NCBI GenBank assembly: GCA_021821045.1
Contig: JAKACW010000001.1
Coordinates: forward strand, 1-64,000
Direction: 5' to 3'
Length of the DNA: 64,000 nucleotides
Source of the DNA: Pseudomonadota bacterium
GTDB taxonomy: Bacteria; Pseudomonadota; Gammaproteobacteria; JAADHS01
Of this stretch, positions 18,976-27,495 are shown in pieces. The notes beneath the pieces are model-generated. The model saw nothing but the letters and a program-made list of their open reading frames with translations. It did not search any database and was not told the origin of the DNA. Position 1 is the stretch's first letter; every line of letters starts with the position of its first letter. The position numbers were made by a program, and so were the translations under genes.

Positions 18976-19009
18976 TGGCAACAAAATCGTCATAGTTGAT
19001 CACCATAAT
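18976..19009 (+). promoter_or_regulatory. Putative PhoB-dependent promoter of the 19034 methyltransferase gene
   Basis: Plus-strand TGGCAAC-AAAA-TCGTCAT (18976-18993), ten bases, then CATAAT (19004-19009), matching TATAAT at five of six positions. It is divergent to the site at 18913-18946, so this short gap serves two promoters. Confidence 0.5.
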
Positions 19010-19033
19010 GTCTCCATATTTGGAGGCATGAGC

Positions 19034-19663
19034 ATGACAACACAGGTTAACCTGGGCTGCGGCACCCACACGCCCTACGATTGGATCAACGTCGACTATG
19101 CCTTTGGAGCGCGGATTTCACGGCTTCCTGTGGTTTCCTCATTGATTCGTCGCCTCAACGTGCTGCGCACGGACTGGCCTGACGGCATCGTCATCCACGA
19201 CTTGCGGCAGACTTTTCCTTGGGCCGACAATTCTGTGGACCATATCTACAGCTCACACACGCTCGAGCACCTCAATAAGCAGCAAGGCCGTCACTGCCTA
19301 AAGGAGTGCTTTCGGGTGCTTAAACCCGGCGGGGTTCTGCGTATCGTGGTGCCGGATCTGGACGCGTTCGTCAACTACTACACGTTAGGCAGAATCAAGG
19401 CGGATGATTTTGTGGATGCCCTGGGCGTATGCTACGTCCCTGACAACGCAAGCCTCCTCAAAAGGCTCTCCGGCCCTTTCGTGAGCTTTCCGCATAATTG
19501 CATGTATAGCGCACCCCGACTGCTGGAGATCCTGCGAGAAACCGGTTTTTCCGCCGAATCCAAAGCGCCATTCGAAAGCGCCATACCGGGCATACACGGC
19601 ATCGAACTCGCGGATAGAACCGTCGATTCGATTATTTGCGAAGCGCAAAAGCCGCCGCGTTGA
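19034..19663 (+). CDS. SAM-dependent methyltransferase
   Basis: 209 residues from the ATG at 19034, which lies seven bases after GGAGG; the ATG at 19028 is too close to that site. Class I methyltransferase: motif I VNLGCGTH at the very N-terminus, an acidic post-I residue in WINVDYAF, and the motif II/III region SVDHIYSSHTLEHLNK, then LRIVVPDLD. This short type is common in sugar and EPS clusters and probably methylates a sugar hydroxyl; the substrate is unknown. It is related in layout to the protein at 26742-27380. Confidence 0.82.
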   Translation: MTTQVNLGCGTHTPYDWINVDYAFGARISRLPVVSSLIRRLNVLRTDWPDGIVIHDLRQTFPWADNSVDHIYSSHTLEHLNKQQGRHCLKECFRVLKPGGVLRIVVPDLDAFVNYYTLGRIKADDFVDALGVCYVPDNASLLKRLSGPFVSFPHNCMYSAPRLLEILRETGFSAESKAPFESAIPGIHGIELADRTVDSIICEAQKPPR

Positions 19664-19667
19664 CCGC

Positions 19668-20474
19668 CTATGCCGGCTTGCGCAACACGAAAAACACCGA
19701 GGTCGGACCGATTTTCTGTAACGTTCGAGTACGGTGATAAGTCCGGTTGAAACTCGACAGGGAACACAGCGCGGTGTCAAGGCGTGTCGCAAGGTTGCTG
19801 TTATAGGGCGCTTTCGCGACCTTCCCCAGAATCCGCCGGGTCAGCGGAAAGATACACGGCGTTGCCTTGACGATTTCGAAGTCCGCCCTGCTGACCATTT
19901 CTCTAAACAGGTCGAATGGTATGCCTCGCTCTCGCTTCGTCAAACCATGGCGCGGCTTCGACCAGTCACCCATAGAGACAATAGGCTCCCGGATAAGTGC
20001 ATAACCACCGGCAGCCAAGCAGCGATGAATCTCACCCAGGACAAACGACACATTGGCAATGTGATGCAGAACACCGAAACTCGTAACCAGATCGAAGGTG
20101 TCATCCGCAAACGGCAGCACGCCATCGACTCGCGGTTTGACGTATTCCACGGGCACCGACTCATAACGGGTCACTTCAAAAGCATCCGACGGATCAACCA
20201 CCACCAACTTGCCGATCCGGTCTATGATCGGTTTAAACTCATCGCCGTACGCGCTGCCCAGGCCGAGTACTTGCTCTAAGCGAGGCCTCGATATGTAGCG
20301 AAAGCCATGCATTGTATTGAGGGCATGGTAAGTGTAGGTGTACTGAGAGCGGTCCTTGTGGCCCTTGTCCGCATAGCCTTCTTTCTCGTCGGCGTACCAG
20401 GCGGCGAGCTGATCGGGATCGAAATCGTCGCCGTAGAGCCTTTGGCCGGAAAAATATGCGTTGAAGTCATTCAT
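19668..20474 (-). CDS. SAM-dependent methyltransferase
   Basis: 268 residues. The class I fold has LGLGSAYGDEFKPII in place of a strict GxGxG motif I, VVVDPSD as the acidic loop, and LVTSFGVLHHIANVSFV followed by GGYALIREP. It converges with the plus-strand methyltransferase ending at 19663, four bases away. The ATG at 20474 lacks a strong ribosome site. A phased-repeat promoter lies 49-82 bases upstream. Probable role: methylation of an EPS sugar or precursor. Confidence 0.78.
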   Translation of the reverse strand: MNDFNAYFSGQRLYGDDFDPDQLAAWYADEKEGYADKGHKDRSQYTYTYHALNTMHGFRYISRPRLEQVLGLGSAYGDEFKPIIDRIGKLVVVDPSDAFEVTRYESVPVEYVKPRVDGVLPFADDTFDLVTSFGVLHHIANVSFVLGEIHRCLAAGGYALIREPIVSMGDWSKPRHGLTKRERGIPFDLFREMVSRADFEIVKATPCIFPLTRRILGKVAKAPYNSNLATRLDTALCSLSSFNRTYHRTRTLQKIGPTSVFFVLRKPA

Positions 20475-20522
20475 GATTGGAAATCAAAGTGATTGGGGAG
20501 CCAAAGGTCCAAAACCTTCGTA

Positions 20523-20556
20523 AGGCTAAACACGCTACGTGACCGTTTGATGACAA
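20523..20556 (-). promoter_or_regulatory. Putative PhoB-dependent promoter of the 19668 methyltransferase gene
   Basis: Minus-strand TTGTCAT-CAAA-CGGTCAC (20556-20539) is one of the best 7-4-7 matches in the window. It is followed after ten bases by TAGCCT (20528-20523), identical in sequence and spacing to the xrtD promoter element. Confidence 0.58.
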
Positions 20557-20572
20557 CAGGCCAACTTCAAAA

Positions 20573-20607
20573 TTCACGAACACTTGTCACAAGAAAGACC
20601 ATATACT
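20573..20607 (+). promoter_or_regulatory. Possible PhoB-like promoter of the large beta-helix/SGNH gene
   Basis: Plus-strand TTGTCAC (20584-20590) with a poor upstream partner (20573-20579), followed after 11 bases by TATACT (20602-20607), a good -10. If real, the TTG codon at 20584 cannot be the start codon of the following gene. Confidence 0.3.
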
Positions 20608-20706
20608 TGCCGCACTAAAGAACTCTACTGGGTTCCAAACCCTAATAATACCGACAGCGAACCGGGTTGCCAGCCGCTCGCCAAAGCGATCCTAAAGTCA
20701 CACACC

Positions 20707-23700
20707 GTGAACAGCCGACAGATCATTCCAGCGCGGACGCGCGTTGTTCGCATCACCATGCTGTCGCTGCTATTGTTTGCAATGGCACCCTCGTTTGTTC
20801 TTGCGGCCGACTACTACGTCGACGGCATTTCCGGCAATGACGCCAACAATGGCTCAGCAGATGCACCGTGGCGAACCATCGGCAAAGCCTGGGCCACGTT
20901 GGTCCAGGCAGCGTCACAGCATACCGTTCATGTCGCACCCGGTGAGTATTTTGATGAAGGCGCCAGTGAAACAAACTTATGGGGCGGCGCCGGCGCGAAC
21001 AGCACCCTGGTTTTCGCAGCCCAGGGCGGTACCGCCGAAGTGCGCTTTTCGGCCACGGCGCCTCGCAGCTACGTATTCCGCGGAGCGGCTGCAAGCACGG
21101 GCACCACTGTCTTTCGCAACATGCGCTTCAATCAGTCGGTGTTTGCAGACGGCTCTCCGATTAGCTCGGACAAGTCTTTCTTTTACCTTGATACCGCGAT
21201 CAGCCTAGAGTTTGAAGACATCGAAGCCTTCGGCGGAAGCCGGTTCATCGGCGGTGTCGGCCCCGCCGGCTCCAAACTGGCCTTTCGCCGCGCCTACTTA
21301 CACGATATGCGGGACGTTCTGCGCTTCGCCGGCGAAGACTTGTCCATCACCGCGAGCTTCTTCCGCAACACAATTCTCTATCCCGCTCTCACCGGAAAGG
21401 CGAAGGCGGTCACACTCATCAACAACACGTTTCTTTACACCACCGTGGTCGACCTCGAAAGTAGCAGCTATGGCAATGTCACCATCATAAACAACATTTT
21501 CTACGGACCCAGTTCGATGCCGAATTTGCGAAACATCATGGACGGACTGGAGGTACACCACAACTTGATCTTTAATCCCGCAGCGCCGTCCCCACGCACT
21601 TCGCTGGCCTATACCCGTTTGAGGCTTTCCGGCCCGGCTGTACCAGCGGACTTCATCCAGGACGCCACCACCTACTACTTCGACCCCGGATTCGATTTCG
21701 ACAATCTACCCGCACTACAACCTGGTTCGTTTGCCATCGGCCGCGGCGTCGATGCGGGCATCCCCATGGGCATCAACCAAGTCAGTTTCGACAACGCCGG
21801 GTTAGCCATGCTTGGCGCTTGGGCACCGCCCACTGGATCGAAACAAATCATCGAACCGACAGCAAAGAGAATCATGTTCGTCGGCGACAGTATTACCTAT
21901 GGACTGAACGTCGACGCGCGAGTGGCCTATCCCAACTTGCTCGAGGCTGATGCAGACATGGCCTCTTACAGTTTCGTCCACATGCCGGGGCAGCCGGATC
22001 GGCACCTCGGCATTTCCGGAACGACATCGGACACCGTCCATGTGATGGCACAGGAGTTTGCGGTTGCAGAACAGGTTGATACGGCGGTAATCATGATCGG
22101 GGTCAACGACCTCAACGCCGGCCGCGGTCCGGACCATGTCGCCAGGCAGATCAAGGCGACCTTAGCGGCCTTGAAGGATCTCGGGGTCATGAACATCATT
22201 TACGCCGGCACCAATATTCAAAGCGCAAGCGCAACCGTCCCCAATACGGTTGGGACCAATGCCGTTGAATCCGCGGTGGGTGAATACTGCGAGCAGGCCG
22301 GCTGCCGCTACGCGCGCGTTTCCCACAAAATGCAGAAAATCTCAGGATGGAACGGCGATGTTGGCGGCCTCTACGTAAGCGATGATCTGCATCCGAATGA
22401 AGCCGGGCACGCCGTGATGGCGGCCGTACTCAAGCCGCAGATACTCGCCAAACACGCCATAAACAAAGACAACGCAATTGCAAACTACCCGCTTATCGCC
22501 GCCGCGGCGACCGCGGTTCCCTACGGCTTGGTCGTCGCGGGAGACAATGTCGTTGTCGATCACGCTACCATTGTCGGCTTCGCCCAGGCCAACATCGTCG
22601 CGCAGGGCGAAAATTTCCGCTTGCGCAATTCGATTTCAATTGCCCCGCTCCACGGTGCGACGCTCCGCCGCGGCTTGCAGGCGGGGCCGCTCGCGCTCTA
22701 TGCCGAAAACAGCGTCCTCAACATTGCGCCGGACGGCGTCATGCAAGGTGGTTTTTTGGTCGCCGACGCCGTACTTGACCCGTCCTCCCTGCGCCCACTC
22801 GCCGAGTCCCCGACGGTCGATGCGGCCCAAGACACGGCGCCTGCTCAGCAGGACGCGTCCGGCTTGCCCATTGTCGGCACGGCCGATATCGGCGCCTTGG
22901 AGCTCCAACCCGCGTTGCGGTTCGGCGTGAATGCCCTGCAGCCGCAATCCAAGGTGCGCGTCTACGGCGACGGCGCGTATCGAATCCTGGAGGCGGGTGT
23001 TGCCGGGCAGCCGGTTCAACTTGATATCCAACCGTCGACCCGCTTCAATGCGAACGACCATGGATGGATGTGGGACCTCGCCGTCCCCCGGTGGGACACC
23101 ACAAGCGGCGGCGAACGACATTTCATCCTCGACGACTCGCGCCCGGTGCAATCGCCGCTGACAGTGAGAATCGGTCAACTCGCTCCTTCGGCCTTTTACC
23201 GCGTCACGGCGGGAACTGAGACGCTTACTGACGTGCTCACCGACGCCGACGGCATTCTAACGTTTCAGCACCGACCTCCGTCCGAGTCAATCACGTTTCT
23301 CGTCTCGACAACCCCAGCTTCGCTCGACACCGACGCCGATGGACTCTCCGATGTTTGGGAAATGAAATTCTTCGGCGACCTCGCCACGGCCGGCGCCGAC
23401 ACGGACTACGACCAGGACGGCCTACCGGATGGCCGCGAATTCGCGTTAAGAACTCGTCCGGACAATTCCGACTCCGACGGCGACGGCGATTCCGATGGCG
23501 CCGAGGTACAACACAACGCCGATCCGCTTTCCCCGGCCGACACGGTGGCGGCACACCGCCCAGCGAAACCTTCCGCTCAACCGCTTACGGCGCCGTTACC
23601 TCTGAGTGGCGCCGGCTTGAGCGGAAGCCCATTCGCCGACATTGATGAACCAGACCGCCAAGTCGCACCTCATGCCGACTGGGAGATCGCCGGCGACGGT

Positions 23701-24522
23701 CAGTTTGAGGACACTGCGCTGATTTACCGAAACACGCTCAGCGCGACTGAAAATATCGAGCCTCTGTCCCTGCCGCCCCTGCTCCTTGCGCCCGGAAAGT
23801 CCTATTTTGTGAGGCTCCGGCACATCGACAGCTCGGCCTTGGACTCGCCCTGGAGCGATGTGTTGACCGTCACCTCACAGGCCATCGATGAAAGCGACAC
23901 CAACGGCGACGGCTTGACCGACTCACTGGAAGTCGCGGGCCCCACCGATGTAAACCAAAACGGCGTGCCCGATGAATCGGAAGGTATCGTCGCATTCCAC
24001 GACACAGAGTCCGGCGGTATCTTTGGCATCGCGATCCAAGATGGTACGCTGGAACGACTGCACGGCTACGCCGTTGACGATCCAAGGGGTAGCGACGGCA
24101 ATGTGGTCGTGCGGTTCGTATTCGGCGCACTCGGCCTTCGCGTGAAGGCAGTGCGAACAGGCGTGGCGACCAACACCGTCACCGTCATCCTTTATGCACC
24201 GGCCGCGCCGGCGGCAGCCAATCCGTGGCGTGCGCTGGATGGCGCCATCGACGTGGCGCAGACTCTGGATGGGCAAGTCGTTACATTTAGTGTCGAGGAC
24301 GGCGGAGCCGGAGATCAGGATGGTGTTCGCAACGGCATCATTGTGCACAACGGCGCGCTGGCCGAGACTGCTTCCAACGGCTCCGACACGACGCCGTCGC
24401 CTGCTCCCGATGGCGATGCTGCTGCGCCTCCAAGCGGCGATTCCGGTGGCGGCGGGGTATTGTTCGGATTGCTATTTATGGTCGGAATCGGCCTGTCTAT
24501 ACGACACCTTGGTGCGCACTAA
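20707..24522 (+). CDS. Giant exported beta-helix protein with inserted SGNH hydrolase and Gly-rich C-terminal sorting-like tail
   Basis: 1271 residues from the GTG at 20707, chosen because it gives a signal peptide (MLSLLLFAMAPSFVLAA core); neither it nor the TTG at 20584 or ATG at 20758 has a good ribosome site. Residues 35-370 begin DYYVDGISGNDANNG, a right-handed beta-helix start. Residues 385-590 are an SGNH hydrolase (GDSIT with Ser395, then GVND, then DDLHPN). Helix-like repeats resume after it, followed by calcium-binding DxDxDG stretches (DTDADGLSD, DSDGDGDSDG) and a choice-of-anchor-U-like domain. The C-terminus is GGGG, a hydrophobic segment and RHLGAH. It probably deacetylates or edits EPS at the cell surface. 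Confidence 0.8.
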   Translation: MNSRQIIPARTRVVRITMLSLLLFAMAPSFVLAADYYVDGISGNDANNGSADAPWRTIGKAWATLVQAASQHTVHVAPGEYFDEGASETNLWGGAGANSTLVFAAQGGTAEVRFSATAPRSYVFRGAAASTGTTVFRNMRFNQSVFADGSPISSDKSFFYLDTAISLEFEDIEAFGGSRFIGGVGPAGSKLAFRRAYLHDMRDVLRFAGEDLSITASFFRNTILYPALTGKAKAVTLINNTFLYTTVVDLESSSYGNVTIINNIFYGPSSMPNLRNIMDGLEVHHNLIFNPAAPSPRTSLAYTRLRLSGPAVPADFIQDATTYYFDPGFDFDNLPALQPGSFAIGRGVDAGIPMGINQVSFDNAGLAMLGAWAPPTGSKQIIEPTAKRIMFVGDSITYGLNVDARVAYPNLLEADADMASYSFVHMPGQPDRHLGISGTTSDTVHVMAQEFAVAEQVDTAVIMIGVNDLNAGRGPDHVARQIKATLAALKDLGVMNIIYAGTNIQSASATVPNTVGTNAVESAVGEYCEQAGCRYARVSHKMQKISGWNGDVGGLYVSDDLHPNEAGHAVMAAVLKPQILAKHAINKDNAIANYPLIAAAATAVPYGLVVAGDNVVVDHATIVGFAQANIVAQGENFRLRNSISIAPLHGATLRRGLQAGPLALYAENSVLNIAPDGVMQGGFLVADAVLDPSSLRPLAESPTVDAAQDTAPAQQDASGLPIVGTADIGALELQPALRFGVNALQPQSKVRVYGDGAYRILEAGVAGQPVQLDIQPSTRFNANDHGWMWDLAVPRWDTTSGGERHFILDDSRPVQSPLTVRIGQLAPSAFYRVTAGTETLTDVLTDADGILTFQHRPPSESITFLVSTTPASLDTDADGLSDVWEMKFFGDLATAGADTDYDQDGLPDGREFALRTRPDNSDSDGDGDSDGAEVQHNADPLSPADTVAAHRPAKPSAQPLTAPLPLSGAGLSGSPFADIDEPDRQVAPHADWEIAGDGQFEDTALIYRNTLSATENIEPLSLPPLLLAPGKSYFVRLRHIDSSALDSPWSDVLTVTSQAIDESDTNGDGLTDSLEVAGPTDVNQNGVPDESEGIVAFHDTESGGIFGIAIQDGTLERLHGYAVDDPRGSDGNVVVRFVFGALGLRVKAVRTGVATNTVTVILYAPAAPAAANPWRALDGAIDVAQTLDGQVVTFSVEDGGAGDQDGVRNGIIVHNGALAETASNGSDTTPSPAPDGDAAAPPSGDSGGGGVLFGLLFMVGIGLSIRHLGAH

Positions 24523-24557
24523 TCGCAACCATTCGCCCCCTGCGGGCACGCTCGCGG

Positions 24558-25373
24558 CTACGATTTGGTGTTGAACCGCAAACTCCACCAGTATTTTTTG
24601 AGTGACGAGAATACGCGGTCCGGCAGAACCCTTCGCAGCACGCGAGTGCGCAGATCTTTTCCCCACTGCAATCCATACATGGCGGTGAAGCGGTAGGCGG
24701 CGTAGGGCAGCCCGAAGTACTGACGATGGACACGGAATGCTTCAGCAAAAATTCGCCGCGAGTGACTGGCACCGCCGGTACGCATGACGGCTAGCGGCCG
24801 CTCGAGGTAGAAAAAGCGTTTGCCCGCCAGGTGCAACCGCAACATAAATTCGTAGTCGGCCACCAATCGGTAGCTGTCGTCGTAGAGATCGGTTCGGTAA
24901 ACGCGCTGCGCGACGAAGACCGCAGGATGATGCAGAGTACTTCGGCTTTTGAGCCCGCCGATATCGGCCTTAATCAAGCGGCGCTGCCCCGAGCCGTCAT
25001 GGAGCAACAGTTCCATGTCCCCGTAAACCAGGTCGACGTCGTGCTCCACAAAAGCGGCAACGACATCCTCGATCACTGTTTCATCGTGATAACAGTCGTC
25101 ACTGTTGAGAATGGCAACGATCTCGCCGCGCGCTCGCCGCACCCCTTTATTAAACGCATCGTAGATCCCGCCGTCCGGCTCCGAGATCAACACAGCAATG
25201 TGATCACGGTAGCGGTCGAGGATGTCCAGCGTCCCGTCCGTGGACCCGCCGTCAACGATTATGTATTCGATGTTGCGGTAAGTCTGGCCGATCACGCTGC
25301 GAAGGGTATCCTCCACCGTCTTGGCCGAATTGTAGGTCGCGGTGACAATGGACACTCGCGGCTCGTTGATCAT
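24558..25373 (-). CDS. GT2 (GT-A fold) glycosyltransferase
   Basis: 271 residues from the ATG at 25373, which follows GGGAG at good distance; the frame extends upstream without domain content. Typical family 2 motifs: VSIVTATYNSAKTVEDTL, IIVDGGSTDGTLDIL, ARGEIVAILNSDDCYHD (the metal-binding DD) and later VYRTDLYDDSYRLVADYEF. It should add one sugar from an NDP donor to the lipid-linked EPS repeat at the inner face of the membrane. Most similar in layout to WcaA/WcaE-type colanic acid transferases. Confidence 0.87.
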   Translation of the reverse strand: MINEPRVSIVTATYNSAKTVEDTLRSVIGQTYRNIEYIIVDGGSTDGTLDILDRYRDHIAVLISEPDGGIYDAFNKGVRRARGEIVAILNSDDCYHDETVIEDVVAAFVEHDVDLVYGDMELLLHDGSGQRRLIKADIGGLKSRSTLHHPAVFVAQRVYRTDLYDDSYRLVADYEFMLRLHLAGKRFFYLERPLAVMRTGGASHSRRIFAEAFRVHRQYFGLPYAAYRFTAMYGLQWGKDLRTRVLRRVLPDRVFSSLKKYWWSLRFNTKS

Positions 25374-25490
25374 GATGCTTGCTCCCAGACCGGCCGGCAT
25401 AAGGAAAACGGGCCAACCGTTGGCTACGAATTGTAACAAACTTCGCGCAGAACCAGCAGTACGACCTCGGCCCAAAGGAACCGGCCCACC

Positions 25491-25524
25491 ATATTACAGT
25501 CCTGTAACATACATTCGCTAGACT
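25491..25524 (+). promoter_or_regulatory. Putative PhoB-dependent promoter of the acyltransferase-3 gene
   Basis: Plus-strand ATATTAC-AGTC-CTGTAAC (25491-25508), ten bases, then TAGACT (25519-25524). The same bases can also be read on the minus strand as ATGTTAC-AGGA-CTGTAAT, but no -10 follows there. The predicted transcript start falls at or next to the ATG at 25531, so the mRNA would be leaderless or the gene starts later. Confidence 0.45.
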
Positions 25525-25530
25525 CGCCGT

Positions 25531-26676
25531 ATGGGCGCACTTCGTGTCATTCTAGCCTTGGCGGTTGTCATAGGCCACTCCGATGCTTTTCTCGGCCTTC
25601 GTCTAACGGGCGGCTTGGTGGCGGTGGAGATCTTTTTCATCATTTCCGGCTTCTACATGGCCCTGATACTTGATACCAAGTACACCGGTCCGGGCAGCTA
25701 CCGCCTATTCATGTCCAATCGCCTGCTGCGCCTGCTGCCGGTTTATTGGGCCGTGGCCGCGCTGACTGTGACCGTGGCGCTTGTTGCCATCTTTTTTGAC
25801 GGCGGCAACGGACGCCTGGCCTCATATTTCGAGCACGGTGCGTCCATTGGGGCGGCATCCCTATGCTACCTTGTGCTGACTAACGTCATCCTGTTTGGGC
25901 AGGACCTCGTGATGTTCCTCGGTCTGGATAGCGCGACCGGCGCATTGTATTTCACGCCCGACTTCAAACAAACCGACCCCCAACTGCACAGTTTCCTTCT
26001 TGTACCCCAAGCTTGGACCTTGGGCATCGAATTGATGTTCTATTTGATCGCCCCATTTATTGTGCGGCGGCGCCTGTCAGTCCTGTTCGCGTTGATCGCC
26101 TTAAGCCTTGCCACGCGCGCAGCGATCTACCTCGCCGTAGGTACACACGATCCTTGGACCTACCGATTTTTCCCGTGCGAACTTGCCCTGTTCCTTTTGG
26201 GCGTAGTCGGCTACCGGCTTTATGTCCGCTTGTCCAAAGTCAATTTGATTGCGCCCGCCGTCTACTGCATCGTGTTCGGATTCTTCGGCGTCGTCTTGTG
26301 TTACCAGTTCATTCCGAACATCGGTCCGTACGTACAACTGGTCAATTGGACCCTATACGCTCTGGCGGCGGTCGCTATCCCGCTGATTTTCCGCTTAACG
26401 TCCGGATGGAAGTGGGACAGCCGCATTGGCGAGTTGTCCTATCCCATTTACGTGGTTCACATTCTCATCATTGAGTCGGTCACGCCGTTGGTCACACGAA
26501 GCGGGTTAGACATGTATCTGGGCGAATTCGCAGTTGTACTCTCGGTACTCGCCAGTCTGGTACTGGTGAAATACGTGGCCGAGCCAGTTGAGGATTTGCG
26601 CCGCGCGCGCGTCAAGCGAATCATGAATCGGACGCGCACGCCACTGGCCGCGGGCGCCCTAGCCGACGCTGGATGA
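25531..26676 (+). CDS. Acyltransferase-3 (OafA-like) membrane O-acyltransferase
   Basis: A 381-residue integral membrane protein of about ten helices. The N-terminus MGALRVILALAVVIGHSDAF holds the conserved Arg and His of the family; VAVEIFFIISGFYMALIL and RLLRLLPVYW are further hallmarks. It transfers acyl groups, usually acetyl, to glycans. No ribosome site precedes the ATG at 25531. It overlaps the next methyltransferase frame by ATGA. Likely role: O-acylation of the EPS repeat. Confidence 0.85.
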   Translation: MGALRVILALAVVIGHSDAFLGLRLTGGLVAVEIFFIISGFYMALILDTKYTGPGSYRLFMSNRLLRLLPVYWAVAALTVTVALVAIFFDGGNGRLASYFEHGASIGAASLCYLVLTNVILFGQDLVMFLGLDSATGALYFTPDFKQTDPQLHSFLLVPQAWTLGIELMFYLIAPFIVRRRLSVLFALIALSLATRAAIYLAVGTHDPWTYRFFPCELALFLLGVVGYRLYVRLSKVNLIAPAVYCIVFGFFGVVLCYQFIPNIGPYVQLVNWTLYALAAVAIPLIFRLTSGWKWDSRIGELSYPIYVVHILIIESVTPLVTRSGLDMYLGEFAVVLSVLASLVLVKYVAEPVEDLRRARVKRIMNRTRTPLAAGALADAG

Positions 26677-26741
26677 TCGAGAATATCCGCCGGCACGGAA
26701 TATTGCATTTTGATGACACCGACCACCATTGGGGGAAAGAA

Positions 26742-27380
26742 ATGATTTCGGGACGTATTGCCTACCTAAAGCAAGAAACACGGCGCTCTTTGGGTTTCGT
26801 GAAACGACGATTTCAGCCCCCCCAGTGGCCAACGAACGCTGATGGAAAACTGCTTCTACATATTGGCTGCGGCGAGATAAACAGTCCTGAATTCGTCAAT
26901 GTGGACGCGCAGCCCTATCCTCACGTCCATGTGATCAAGAACGATGTCACCAATTTGCCAATGTTCGAAAGCGGGTCGGTTGATCTCGTCTATATGTGTC
27001 ACATCCTTGAGCATCTAACAGCTACTGAGTTATCCGCCACATTGACCGAAATGAAACGCATACTCAAACCAAATGGTGTTCTGAGGGTATCGGTGCCCGA
27101 TTTCGACCGCATCATCGATATCTACCAGGATGCGGGGCGCCAAGTCCAAGCCATTAGGTCGCCACTGTTAGGCAGTCACCTGAACGCCTATGATGTTCAC
27201 CATTTGGTGTTCAATCAGGAGTGGCTCTCGACCCAATTGAAACAAGCGGGGTTCTCGTTAGTGCGCGAATGGGATCCGGAACGCTGCGAATACCATGAAT
27301 TTGAGGACTGGGCCTCGAAGAAGATTGTCTACGGCGGCAAGGAATATCCAATCAGTCTGAATCTCGAAGCTGTGAAATAA
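26742..27380 (+). CDS. SAM-dependent methyltransferase
   Basis: 212 residues from the ATG at 26742, which has a strong GGGGGAAAG site; an in-frame ATG at 26673 overlapping the upstream stop is the alternative. Motif I is LLHIGCGEINSPEFVNVD, followed by SVDLVYMCHILEHL and LRVSVPDFD. It is the same short class I type as 19034-19663, with which it may share ancestry. Probably methylates an EPS sugar. Confidence 0.82.
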   Translation: MISGRIAYLKQETRRSLGFVKRRFQPPQWPTNADGKLLLHIGCGEINSPEFVNVDAQPYPHVHVIKNDVTNLPMFESGSVDLVYMCHILEHLTATELSATLTEMKRILKPNGVLRVSVPDFDRIIDIYQDAGRQVQAIRSPLLGSHLNAYDVHHLVFNQEWLSTQLKQAGFSLVREWDPERCEYHEFEDWASKKIVYGGKEYPISLNLEAVK

Positions 27381-27495
27381 CCGCGAGCGATTCTTTCAAC
27401 CAACCCGGAACCAGTTTCTAAACCCATTGAAATCCTCGACTACAGCAAACCGTAACCGGTCGCGGTTCCCTTCGATTTTGGATAAACGTAAATCG

